From: Burkholderia sp. HI2500
GTDB lineage: Bacteria; Pseudomonadota; Gammaproteobacteria; Burkholderiales; Burkholderiaceae
DNA: 64,000 bases
Direction of reading: 5' to 3'
Assembly: GCF_002223055.1 (NCBI RefSeq)
Contig: NZ_NKFL01000005.1
Coordinates: 806,001-870,000 of the forward strand
Shown here: piece by piece, positions 26,166 through 34,561 of the stretch
Layout of the letters: every line of letters starts with the position of its first letter
Numbering within the stretch: position 1 is the first letter of the stretch
Translations under genes and position numbers: made by a program
The notes under the pieces: model-generated
What the model saw: only the letters and a program-made list of their open reading frames with translations
What the model was told of the DNA's origin: nothing
Database searches by the model: none

Positions 26166-26325
26166 GCCTGATCGTCGCGCGCAGCGCGGATCGCCACGCC
26201 ATCCCGTTGCGCCCATTCACCAGCGGCCCTGCGTCTCGCGCAAGGCTGCGGGGCTGTTGCACGCCGGCGTTTCGCCACATCCGGCAAGCAAGACGCAACA
26301 ACCCTCCGGATAACTGATTGACGTC

Positions 26326-27114
26326 ATGGATAGAAGGAAACCCCTCGTCGGCATCACCGCCGACCACACGCAAATCGGCGCGCATGCGTCGCATACGGTC
26401 GGCGACAAATACGTCGCCGCGATCGTCGATGGTGCGCAGGCGTTCGCGATGGTGCTGCCCGCGCTCGGCGAGCGCCAGTCGGTCGACGACGTACTCGACA
26501 CGGTCGACGGCCTGCTGTTTACCGGCAGTTACTCGAACGTCGAGCCGCACCGGTACGGCGGCGAACCGAGCGCACCGGGCACGAAGCACGACCCGGCCCG
26601 CGACGCGACCACGCTGCCGCTGCTGCGCGCGGCGATCGCCGCGGGCGTGCCCGTGCTGGCCGTCTGCCGCGGCTTCCAGGAGCTGAACGTCGTCTGCGGC
26701 GGCACGCTGCACCAGCGCGTGCACGAAGTGCCGGGCCTCGCCGATCACCGCGAGGACGACGACGCGCCGATGGAGACGCAGTACGGCCCCGCGCACGTCG
26801 TGCGCCTGACGCCCGGCGGCACGCTGCACGCGCTCGCCGGCGGCCGCGACGAAGTGCACGTGAACTCGCTGCACAAGCAGGGCATCGCGCAACTCGGCTC
26901 CGGCCTCGCCGTCGAGGCCGTCGCGCCGGACGGGCTGATCGAAGCCGTGAGCGTCGTCGATGCGCCGGCTTTCGCCCTCGCCGTGCAGTGGCATCCGGAG
27001 TGGCGCCATGCGCAGGACCCGCTGTCGAGCGCGATCTTCCGCGCCTTCGGCGATGCCTGCCGCGTCCGCCGCGCTGCCCGCACGCGCGCCATGGCCGCCG
27101 CCGCGCTCGCCTGA
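26326..27114 (+). CDS. puuD: Gamma-glutamyl-gamma-aminobutyrate hydrolase
   Basis: A 262-residue class-I glutamine-amidotransferase-like hydrolase. The nucleophile Cys is in PVLAVCRGFQELNVVCGG (about residue 112) and the catalytic His is in ALAVQWHPEWRH. LLFTGSYSNVEPHRYGG near residue 63 and HVNSLHKQGI are PuuD signatures. It releases GABA and glutamate in the last step of the Puu pathway. It is the first gene of a long plus-strand operon and lies 27 bp upstream of puuA. Confidence 0.92.
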   Translation: MDRRKPLVGITADHTQIGAHASHTVGDKYVAAIVDGAQAFAMVLPALGERQSVDDVLDTVDGLLFTGSYSNVEPHRYGGEPSAPGTKHDPARDATTLPLLRAAIAAGVPVLAVCRGFQELNVVCGGTLHQRVHEVPGLADHREDDDAPMETQYGPAHVVRLTPGGTLHALAGGRDEVHVNSLHKQGIAQLGSGLAVEAVAPDGLIEAVSVVDAPAFALAVQWHPEWRHAQDPLSSAIFRAFGDACRVRRAARTRAMAAAALA

Positions 27115-27141
27115 GCGCCGACCCAACCAACGAGAACAGAC

Positions 27142-28479
27142 ATGCAAGACATCGAAGACTTTCTGAAGCAGCACCGGATCACCGAGATCGAAGCGATCAT
27201 TCCCGACATGGCCGGTATCGCGCGCGGCAAGATCACGCCGCGCAACAAGTTCACGTCCGGCGAGTCGATGCGCCTGCCGCAGGCCGTGATGGTGCAGACC
27301 GTCACCGGCGAATATCCGGAAGACGGCTCGCTGACCGGCGTGACCGACCCCGACATGGTGTGCGTGCCCGACACGTCGACGATCCGCCTGATCCCGTGGG
27401 CCGTCGACCCGACCGCGCAGGTGATCCACGACTGCGTGCACTTCGACGGCTCGCCGGTCGAGATCTCGCCGCGCTACGTGCTGCGCCGCGTGCTCGACCT
27501 GTACAAGGCGAAGGGCTGGAAGCCCGTCGTCGCGCCGGAACTCGAGTTCTACCTGGTCGACATGAACAAGGACCCCGACCTGCCGCTGCGCCCGCCGGTC
27601 GGCCGCACGGGCCGCCCCGAAACGGGCCGCCAGTCGTATTCGATCGAGGCCGTCAACGAGTTCGACCCGCTGTTCGAGGACATCTACGAGTACTGCGAAG
27701 CGCAGAACCTCGACATCGACACGCTGATCCACGAAGTCGGCGCCGCGCAGATGGAGATCAACTTCATGCACGGCGACGCGCTGTCGCTCGCCGACCAGGT
27801 GTTCCTGTTCAAGCGCACGGTGCGCGAGGCCGCGCTGCGTCACAACATGTACGCGACGTTCATGGCCAAGCCGATGGAAGACGAACCGGGCTCGGCGATG
27901 CACGTGCACCAGAGCATCGTCGACGAGGAAACGGGCCAGAACCTGTTCACGTCGCCGGAAACCGGCGGCGCGACGTCGATGTTCTACAACTTCCTCGCGG
28001 GGCTGCAGAAGTACACGCCGGCGCTGATGCCGATCTTCGCGCCGTACATCAACTCGTATCGCCGCCTGTCGCGCTTCATGGCTGCGCCGATCAACGTGCA
28101 GTGGGGCTACGACAACCGCACGGTCGGCTTCCGCATCCCGCACTCGGGCCCGTCGGCACGCCGCATCGAGAACCGCATCCCCGGCGTCGACTGCAACCCG
28201 TACCTCGCGCTCGCCGCGACGCTCGCGGCCGGCTATCTCGGCATGACGCAGCGCCTGGAGCCGACCGAGCCGCTCGTCAGCGACGGCTACGACCTGCCGT
28301 ACCAGCTGCCGCGCAACCTCGAGGAAGGGCTGACGCTGATGGCCGCCTGCGAGCCGCTCGGCGAGATCCTCGGCCACAAGTTCCTGAAGGCGTATTTCGC
28401 GCTGAAGGAAACCGAATACGAAGCGTTCTTCCGCGTGATCAGCTCGTGGGAACGCCGCCATCTGCTGCTGCACGTCTGA
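27142..28479 (+). CDS. puuA: Gamma-glutamylputrescine synthetase (glutamine synthetase family)
   Basis: A 445-residue member of the glutamine synthetase superfamily. It has the N-terminal beta-grasp segment (EAIIPDMAGIARGKITPRNKF), the metal-site Glu in VVAPELEFYLVD, EVGAAQMEINF, the ATP-side MHVHQSIVD and the NRTVGFRIPHSG motif near residue 325. Sequence and context match PuuA, which ligates glutamate to putrescine using ATP. The length fits the family. It sits between puuD and the aminotransferase gene with short gaps (27 and 37 bp), so it is co-transcribed. Confidence 0.92.
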   Translation: MQDIEDFLKQHRITEIEAIIPDMAGIARGKITPRNKFTSGESMRLPQAVMVQTVTGEYPEDGSLTGVTDPDMVCVPDTSTIRLIPWAVDPTAQVIHDCVHFDGSPVEISPRYVLRRVLDLYKAKGWKPVVAPELEFYLVDMNKDPDLPLRPPVGRTGRPETGRQSYSIEAVNEFDPLFEDIYEYCEAQNLDIDTLIHEVGAAQMEINFMHGDALSLADQVFLFKRTVREAALRHNMYATFMAKPMEDEPGSAMHVHQSIVDEETGQNLFTSPETGGATSMFYNFLAGLQKYTPALMPIFAPYINSYRRLSRFMAAPINVQWGYDNRTVGFRIPHSGPSARRIENRIPGVDCNPYLALAATLAAGYLGMTQRLEPTEPLVSDGYDLPYQLPRNLEEGLTLMAACEPLGEILGHKFLKAYFALKETEYEAFFRVISSWERRHLLLHV

Positions 28480-28516
28480 GCGTGCACTCGACCGAATACG
28501 GAATCACGGAGGAAAC

Positions 28517-29959
28517 ATGACGTACCGCAACGAATCTGCCTGGGTCCAACCGGCCGCACCGAGCGCCACGGCCGCCGCACCGCGCGCGACGCAGGCGCGC
28601 ACGACCGCCGAATACCGCGCGCTCGACGCCGCGCACCACATCCACCCGTTCTCGGACATGGGCGCGCTGAACCGTGCAGGCAGCCGCGTGATCGTGAAGG
28701 CCGACGGCGTCTACCTGTGGGACTCGGACGGCAACAAGGTGATCGACGGGATGGCCGGCCTCTGGTGCGTGAACGTCGGCTACGGCCGCAAGGAACTCGC
28801 CGACGCCGCGTATCGCCAGATCCAGGAACTGCCGTTCTACAACACGTTCTTCAAGACCACGCACCCGCCGGTGATCGAGCTCTCCGCGATGCTCGCGGAA
28901 GTCACGCCGGCCGGCTTCAACCACTTCTTCTATTGCAACAGCGGCTCGGAAGGCAACGACACCGTGCTGCGCCTCGTGCACCAGTACTGGCGCGTGCAGG
29001 GCCAGCCGCAGAAGAAATACGTGATCTCGCGCAAGAACGGCTATCACGGCTCGACGATCGCCGGCGGCACGCTCGGCGGGATGGGCTACATGCACGAGCA
29101 GATGCCGTCGAAGGTCGAGCACATCGTGCATATCGACCAGCCGTATTTCTTCGGTGAAGCGGCGGCCGGCGAAACGCCGGAAGCGTTCGGCCTGGCGCGT
29201 GCACAGCAGCTAGAAGCGAAGATCCTCGAACTCGGCGCGGAGCACGTCGCCGCGTTCATCGGCGAGCCGTTCCAGGGCGCGGGCGGCGTGATCTTCCCGC
29301 CGTCGACGTACTGGCCGGAAATCCAGCGGATCTGCCGCAAGTACGACATCCTGCTGGTGGCCGACGAAGTGATCGGCGGCTTCGGCCGCACCGGCGAATG
29401 GTTCGCACACCAACACTTCGGCTTCGAACCCGATCTCATCACGATGGCCAAGGGCCTCACGTCGGGCTACGTGCCGATGGGGGCCGTCGGCATTCACGAA
29501 CGCGTGGCGCGGCCGATCATCGACAACGGCGAATTCAATCACGGCCTCACGTACTCGGGCCACCCGGTCGCGGCGGCCGTCGCGGTCGCGAACCTGAAGC
29601 TGCTGCGCGATGAAGGGATCGTCGAGCGCGTGAAGAACGACACGGGCCCGTACTTCCAGGCGCTGATGCGCGAAACCTTCGCGCGCCACCCGATCGTCGG
29701 CGAGGTGCATGGCCACGGCCTCGTCGCGAGCCTGCAGCTCGCCGAAGCGCCGGCCGAACGCCGCCGCTTCGCGAACGGTGGCGACGTCGGCACGATCTGC
29801 CGCGACTTCTGCTTCAACGGCAACCTGATCATGCGCGCGACCGGCGACCGGATGCTGCTGTCGCCGCCGCTCGTGATCTCGCGTCCGGAAATCGATGAAC
29901 TCGTATCGAAGGCGAAAAAAGCAGTCGATGCAACCGCCCAGCAACTGGGTATTTCGTAA
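28517..29959 (+). CDS. spuC: Class III aminotransferase, putrescine--pyruvate (SpuC-like)
   Basis: A 480-residue PLP-dependent class III aminotransferase. The PLP-binding Lys is in LITMAKGLTSGYVPMG (about residue 315). The cofactor Asp is in LLVADEVIGGFGRTGEWF, and NSGSEGNDTVLRLV and RKNGYHGSTIAGGTLGG are also conserved. The sequence resembles SpuC (putrescine/cadaverine:pyruvate aminotransferase) and omega-transaminases. It gives a direct transamination route from putrescine to 4-aminobutanal that bypasses gamma-glutamylation. The first 30 residues are an Ala-rich, probably disordered leader. GGAGG ahead of the ATG supports the start. The exact donor is inferred. Confidence 0.88.
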   Translation: MTYRNESAWVQPAAPSATAAAPRATQARTTAEYRALDAAHHIHPFSDMGALNRAGSRVIVKADGVYLWDSDGNKVIDGMAGLWCVNVGYGRKELADAAYRQIQELPFYNTFFKTTHPPVIELSAMLAEVTPAGFNHFFYCNSGSEGNDTVLRLVHQYWRVQGQPQKKYVISRKNGYHGSTIAGGTLGGMGYMHEQMPSKVEHIVHIDQPYFFGEAAAGETPEAFGLARAQQLEAKILELGAEHVAAFIGEPFQGAGGVIFPPSTYWPEIQRICRKYDILLVADEVIGGFGRTGEWFAHQHFGFEPDLITMAKGLTSGYVPMGAVGIHERVARPIIDNGEFNHGLTYSGHPVAAAVAVANLKLLRDEGIVERVKNDTGPYFQALMRETFARHPIVGEVHGHGLVASLQLAEAPAERRRFANGGDVGTICRDFCFNGNLIMRATGDRMLLSPPLVISRPEIDELVSKAKKAVDATAQQLGIS

Positions 29960-30021
29960 CGGTTTTTGCCTACAGGCGTGCGGCGGGCGCCGCACGCCGC
30001 CATAACCAGGGGAATTCCACC

Positions 30022-31140
30022 ATGCGTGCCTGCTTTCTTCGCCAAGCCTGTTCCGTTGCCGCCCTTGCCGCCGCGGCCGCGTTCACGTCGGTCGCCAGCC
30101 CGACGGCACACGCGGCCGACGAGCTGAACGTCTACAACTGGTCCGACTACATCGCACCCGACACGATCCCGAACTTCCAGAAGCAGACGGGCATCCACGT
30201 CAAGTACGACAACTACGACAGCGACGACACGCTTCAGGCGAAGCTGCTGGCCGGCAGTTCGGGTTACGACATCGTCGTGCCGACGTCGAACTACATGGCC
30301 AAGCAGATCCAGGCCGGCGTGTACCAGAAGCTCGACAAGTCGAAGCTGCCGAACCTCGCGAACCTCGACCCGCTCTTGATGAAGATGATCTCGGATGCCG
30401 ACCCGGGCAACCAGTACGGCGTGCCCTGGGCCTACGGCACGGACGGCATCGGCTACAACGCGCAGGCGGTGAAGAAGGCCCTCGGCGACAAGGCGCCGGT
30501 CGACAGCTGGGCGCTGGTGTTCGATCCGGCCAACATGGAAAAGCTGAAGAGCTGCGGCGTGTCGTTCCTCGACCAGGCCGTCGATGTGTTCGCCGCCACG
30601 CTGCAATACATGGGCAAGGATCCGAACAGCAAGAATCCCGGCGACTACCAGGCTGCGTTCGAAGTCCTGAAGAAAGTCCGCCCGTACATCACCCAGTTCA
30701 ACTCGTCCGGCTACATCAACGACCTCGCGAACAACGACGTGTGCGTCGTGCTCGGCTGGTCGGGCGACGTCGGCATCGCGCATCGCCGCTCGGCCGAAGC
30801 GAAGCGTTCGTACGACATCAAGTTCTCGAATCCGAAGGAAGGCGGCCTGCTGTGGTTCGACGTGATGGTGATCCCGAAGGATGCACCGCACGCCGAAGCC
30901 GCACTGAAGTGGATCAACTACGTGTCCGATCCGAAGGTCAACGCGGCGATCACCAACACGGTGTTCTACCCGACCGCGAACAAGGCCGCGCACCAGTTCG
31001 TCACGCCGGCCGTCGCGCAGGACCCGACCGTCTACCCGCCTGAAGACGTGCTGAAGAAGATGGTGCTGATGAAGCCGATGCCGGCCGACATCCTGCGCCT
31101 CGAGAACCGTCTGTGGGCCCAACTGAAGACCGGCCACTGA
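30022..31140 (+). CDS. potF: Putrescine ABC transporter, periplasmic binding protein
   Basis: A 372-residue PotD/PotF-type binding protein. It has a signal peptide of about 34 residues ending AHA-ADELN. ELNVYNWSDYIAPDTIPNFQKQTGI is the classical opening of polyamine-binding proteins. TDGIGYN and LLWFDVMVIPKDAPHAEAALKWINYV are conserved further on. It delivers putrescine to PotGHI. AGGGG lies ahead of the ATG. A hairpin (gcaggcg/cgcctgc, 31161-31182) in the 176-bp gap before potG may act as a partial terminator or mRNA stabiliser, keeping PotF more abundant than the membrane parts. Confidence 0.93.
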   Translation: MRACFLRQACSVAALAAAAAFTSVASPTAHAADELNVYNWSDYIAPDTIPNFQKQTGIHVKYDNYDSDDTLQAKLLAGSSGYDIVVPTSNYMAKQIQAGVYQKLDKSKLPNLANLDPLLMKMISDADPGNQYGVPWAYGTDGIGYNAQAVKKALGDKAPVDSWALVFDPANMEKLKSCGVSFLDQAVDVFAATLQYMGKDPNSKNPGDYQAAFEVLKKVRPYITQFNSSGYINDLANNDVCVVLGWSGDVGIAHRRSAEAKRSYDIKFSNPKEGGLLWFDVMVIPKDAPHAEAALKWINYVSDPKVNAAITNTVFYPTANKAAHQFVTPAVAQDPTVYPPEDVLKKMVLMKPMPADILRLENRLWAQLKTGH

Positions 31141-31316
31141 TCGACCTGAATTCCGGCGGCGCAGGCGGCGCTTCACGCCTGCCCGCCTGAGATCCGCGGA
31201 CCTCCGTCCGCCCGCGCGCGCCGCGCGCACTGTTCCATCCGGCACGAGCCGTCGCCCGTGAGTCGCGTTTTGCGCCTCGCGCGGGGGCGCTCACGCCTGC
31301 AATCCGTGAAGAACGA

Positions 31317-32610
31317 ATGGTGAATCCCATGCAATCGATACCCTCTTCCGCTGCTGCACGACACACCCAGCCGGCCCCCGCGGCCCGTACGCAAAACGAC
31401 GCCTTCGTGCGCATCGAAAACGTCGTGAAGAAATTCGGCGACAGCACCGCCGTCGACAACGTGAACCTGACGATCGCGAAGAACGAGCTGTTCGCGCTGC
31501 TCGGCAGCTCGGGCTGCGGCAAGTCGACGTTGCTGCGCATGCTCGCGGGCCTCGAGACGGCCACCTCCGGCAAGATCTTCGTCGACGGCGAGGACCTCGC
31601 GTCGCTACCGCCGTACCGCCGGCCGGTGAACATGATGTTCCAGTCGTACGCGCTGTTCCCGCACATGACGGTCGAATCGAACGTCGCGTTCGGCCTGAAG
31701 CAGGAAGGCACGCCGAAGCACGAGATCAAGGAGCGCGTGGCCGACGCGCTCGCGCTCGTGCAGATGAGCAAGTACGCGCAGCGCAAGCCGCATCAGCTCT
31801 CCGGCGGCCAGCAGCAGCGTGTCGCGCTCGCGCGCTCGCTGGTCAAGCGCCCGAAGCTGCTGCTGCTCGACGAGCCGATGTCCGCGCTCGACAAGAAGAT
31901 CCGCCAGAAAACCCAGCTCGAACTCGTGAACATCATCGAGAAGGTCGACGTGACCTGCGTGATGGTCACGCACGACCAGGAAGAGGCGATGACGATGGCG
32001 AGCCGCCTCGCGGTGATGAGCGAAGGCAAGATCGTGCAGATCGGCGCGCCGGGCGAGGTGTACGAGTTTCCGAACAGCCGCTTCTCGGCCGAATTCATCG
32101 GCTCGACCAACCTGTTCGAAGGGCGCGAGCCGCCTCGCGGTGATGAGCGAAGGCAAGATCGTGCAGATCGGCGCGCCGGGCGAGGTGTACGAGTTTCCGA
32201 ACAGCCGCTTCTCGGCCGAATTCATCGGCTCGACCAACCTGTTCGAAGGGCGCGTGGTCGAAGACGAGCCCGATCACATTTTCGTCGAAAGCGACGACCT
32301 CGAAGCCCGCATGTACGTGAGCCACGGCGTCACGGGCCCGCTCGGCATGCCGGTCGGCATCTCGGTGCGCCCGGAACGCATTCACGTGTCGCGCGAGAAG
32401 CCGGGCTCGAAACACAACTGGGCGCGCGGCGTCGTGACCGACATCGCGTACATGGGCAGCTACTCGCTGTACCACGTGCGCTTGCCGAGCGGCAAGACGG
32501 TCGTGTCGAACCTGTCGAGCTCGCACCTGATGAACGAGAACGCACCGGCGTGGAACGACGACGTGTTCGTGTCGTGGTCGCCGGCCAGCGGCGTCGTGCT
32601 GACGCAGTGA
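31317..32610 (+). pseudogene. potG: Putrescine ABC transporter ATPase, frame broken by a 127-bp tandem duplication
   Basis: From the ATG at 31317, 270 residues read as a normal PotG: Walker A GSSGCGKST, Q-loop FQSYALFPHM, signature LSGGQQQR, Walker B LLLLDEPMSALD and the H-loop VTHDQEEAM, ending at NLFEGR. A second exact copy of the preceding 127 bp follows. As 127 is not a multiple of three, the frame shifts by +1 and the original frame runs on for 165 unrelated residues to a stop at 32622-32624. The correct frame reopens within copy 2 and continues through the TOBE domain (EGRVVEDEPDHIFVESDDLE...) to 32610. Deleting one copy gives an intact 388-residue PotG. The ATPase domain is whole but the C-terminal regulatory/TOBE part is lost, so function is uncertain. 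The 435-residue read-through product overlaps the potH start. Confidence 0.9.
31998..32251. repeat. Exact 127-bp tandem duplication within potG
   Basis: Copy 1 is 31998-32124 and copy 2 is 32125-32251. I compared them base by base and found no mismatch, with three more bases (gcg) shared beyond the junction. The lack of any divergence means the duplication is recent, maintained, or an assembly artefact. Confidence 0.93.
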
Positions 32611-32620
32611 GGACGCCACG

Positions 32621-33607
32621 ATGAGAACCTCCGCCTCCAATCCGTCCGCGCCGGTGCCGACCGGCGCCGCGAGCGCCGGCACCGGCCGCGCCCGCCCGGG
32701 CCGCTTTGCTGCGCTGTCGCGTTTCCTGCCGTCGGGCCGCAGCGTCGCGATCGGCGTGCCGTTCGTATGGCTTGCCGTGTTCTTCGCGCTGCCGTTCGTG
32801 CTGGTGCTGAAGATCAGCTTCGCCGACCAGGTGATGGGCATTCCGCCGTACACGTCGCTCGTCGAGATCAAGGACGGCGTCGTGCACTTCGCGCTGCAGC
32901 TGTCGCACTACGCGTTCCTGCTGCAGGACGACCTGTACATCGCGACCTACCTCAGCTCGCTGAAGATGGCCGCCGTGTCGACGGTGCTGTGTTTGCTGAT
33001 CGGCTATCCGATGGCGTACTACATCGCGCGCTCCGAACCGAACCGCCGCAACGTGCTGATGATGGCCGTGATGCTGCCGTTCTGGACGTCGTTCCTGATC
33101 CGCGTGTACGCATGGATCGGCATCCTGAAGGACGACGGCCTCTTGAACCACACGCTGATCGCGCTCGGCATCATCCATACGCCGCTGCGCCTCTATCACA
33201 GCGATGCGGGCGTCTACATCGGGATGGTCTATTCGTACCTGCCGTTCATGGTGATGCCGCTGTACGCGCACCTCGTGAAGATGGACCTCACGCTGCTCGA
33301 AGCCGCGTACGACCTCGGCGCGAAACCGTGGGTCGCGTTCACGCGGATCACGCTGCCGCTGTCGAAGAACGGGATCATCGCCGGCAGCCTGCTGGTGTTC
33401 ATCCCGGCAGTCGGCGAGTACGTGATTCCGGAGCTGCTCGGCGGCGCCGACACGCTGATGATCGGCCGCGTGATGTGGGATGAATTCTTCAACAACATGG
33501 ACTGGCCGATGGCGTCCGCGGTGACGGTCGCGATGGTGCTGCTGCTGCTGGTGCCGATGGCGCTGTTCCAGTACTACCAGGTCAAGGAACTGGAGGACGC
33601 GAAATGA
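32621..33607 (+). CDS. potH: Putrescine ABC transporter permease
   Basis: A 328-residue inner-membrane permease of the PotB/PotH type. About six transmembrane segments follow a 45-residue basic/Ala-rich N-terminus. The ABC-interaction (EAA) loop is LLEAAYDLGAKPWVAFTRITLPLSKNGI near residue 228, and VGEYVIPELLGGADTLMIGR is conserved. It starts 10 bp after the correct-frame potG stop. Its 5' end is overlapped by the frame-shifted potG ORF, so the potG duplication may also alter coupling. It ends in an ATGA overlap with potI. Confidence 0.93.
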   Translation: MRTSASNPSAPVPTGAASAGTGRARPGRFAALSRFLPSGRSVAIGVPFVWLAVFFALPFVLVLKISFADQVMGIPPYTSLVEIKDGVVHFALQLSHYAFLLQDDLYIATYLSSLKMAAVSTVLCLLIGYPMAYYIARSEPNRRNVLMMAVMLPFWTSFLIRVYAWIGILKDDGLLNHTLIALGIIHTPLRLYHSDAGVYIGMVYSYLPFMVMPLYAHLVKMDLTLLEAAYDLGAKPWVAFTRITLPLSKNGIIAGSLLVFIPAVGEYVIPELLGGADTLMIGRVMWDEFFNNMDWPMASAVTVAMVLLLLVPMALFQYYQVKELEDAK

Positions 33608-34443
33608 TCAAGCCGAGCAAACCGCTGTCGACGGGCGTCCTCGCCTTCGGCTTCCTGTTCCTGTACATCCCGATCATCAGCCTGGTCGTGTACTCGTTCA
33701 ACGAGTCGAAGCTGGTGACGGTGTGGTCGGGCTTCTCGCTGAAGTGGTACGCGGCGCTGCTGGACGACGACGAGCTGCTGAGCGCCGCGTGGCTGTCGCT
33801 GAAGATCGGCCTGCTGACGGCCACCGCATCGGTCGTGATCGGCACGTGGGCGGGCTTCGTGCTCGCGCGCTTCGGCCGCTTCAAGGGCTTCACGCTGTAC
33901 ACGGGGATGATCAACGCGCCGCTGGTGATCCCGGAAGTGATCCAGGGCATCTCGCTGCTGTTGCTGTTCGTTGCGCTGGAGCAGATGTTCGGCTGGCCGA
34001 AGGGGCGCGGGATGGTGACGATCTGGATCGGCCACGTGATGCTGTGCGTGTCGTACGTGGCGATCATCGTGCAGTCGCGCGTGAAGGAGATGAACAAGTC
34101 GCTGGAAGAAGCGGCGCTCGATTTGGGCGCGACGCCGCTGAAGGTGTTCTTCGTGGTGACGCTGCCGCTGATCTCGCAGGCGCTGCTGTCGGGGTGGCTG
34201 CTGTCGTTCACGCTGTCGATCGACGACCTGGTGCTGTCGGCGTTCCTGTCCGGGCCGGGCTCGACGACGCTGCCGCTGGTGGTGTTCTCGCGCGTGCGGC
34301 TGGGGCTGAACCCGGAGATGAACGCGCTGGCGACGCTGTTCATCACGGCGGTGACGATCGGCGTGATCGTCGTGAACCGGATGATGATCGCGCGTGAGCG
34401 GCGCCGCATCACCGACATGAAGGCGGCGTTCGCGGTGGCGTGA
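33604..34443 (+). CDS. potI: Putrescine ABC transporter permease
   Basis: A 279-residue inner-membrane permease of the PotC/PotI type with six hydrophobic segments. It has the N-terminal LFLYIPIISLVVYSFNESK and the EAA loop LEEAALDLGATPLKVFFVVTLPLIS near residue 170. It pairs with PotH as a heterodimeric channel. Its start overlaps the potH stop (ATGA). It is the last of the four pot genes; a 118-bp gap then leads to the DUF3138 gene. Confidence 0.94.
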   Translation: MIKPSKPLSTGVLAFGFLFLYIPIISLVVYSFNESKLVTVWSGFSLKWYAALLDDDELLSAAWLSLKIGLLTATASVVIGTWAGFVLARFGRFKGFTLYTGMINAPLVIPEVIQGISLLLLFVALEQMFGWPKGRGMVTIWIGHVMLCVSYVAIIVQSRVKEMNKSLEEAALDLGATPLKVFFVVTLPLISQALLSGWLLSFTLSIDDLVLSAFLSGPGSTTLPLVVFSRVRLGLNPEMNALATLFITAVTIGVIVVNRMMIARERRRITDMKAAFAVA

Positions 34444-34561
34444 CGCATCGCCTCCTGTTCCAAAGATAACAAGCACTGCAGACAAGCAAGATGCGCCGCC
34501 CCAAGGGGGGGGCGCGCGATTCGATTCCGATTTGACAGGCACACGACAAGGAGAATCCGCA

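Larger units (their letters stand above)
25420..26325. other. 906-bp regulatory gap between puuR-like and puuD genes
   Basis: I find no convincing gene here. Contents: inverted pair aaagtga/tcacttt (25435-25441, 25475-25481); hairpin tgcgaa/ttcgca (25552-25570); a good sigma-70-like promoter at 25611-25638; nested inverted repeats cgttatt...attgat-gccc-atcaat...aataacg (25683-25726); and a 15-bp inverted repeat at 26060-26165. From the promoter to the puuD ATG is about 690 bp, so the transcript would have a very long leader, or the region encodes a small RNA. Confidence 0.6.

Noticed and set aside
32140..32610. Independent gene for the PotG C-terminal piece
   Set aside because: Its GTG/ATG start lies inside the duplicated copy with no ribosome site. 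It is better read as the severed tail of potG.
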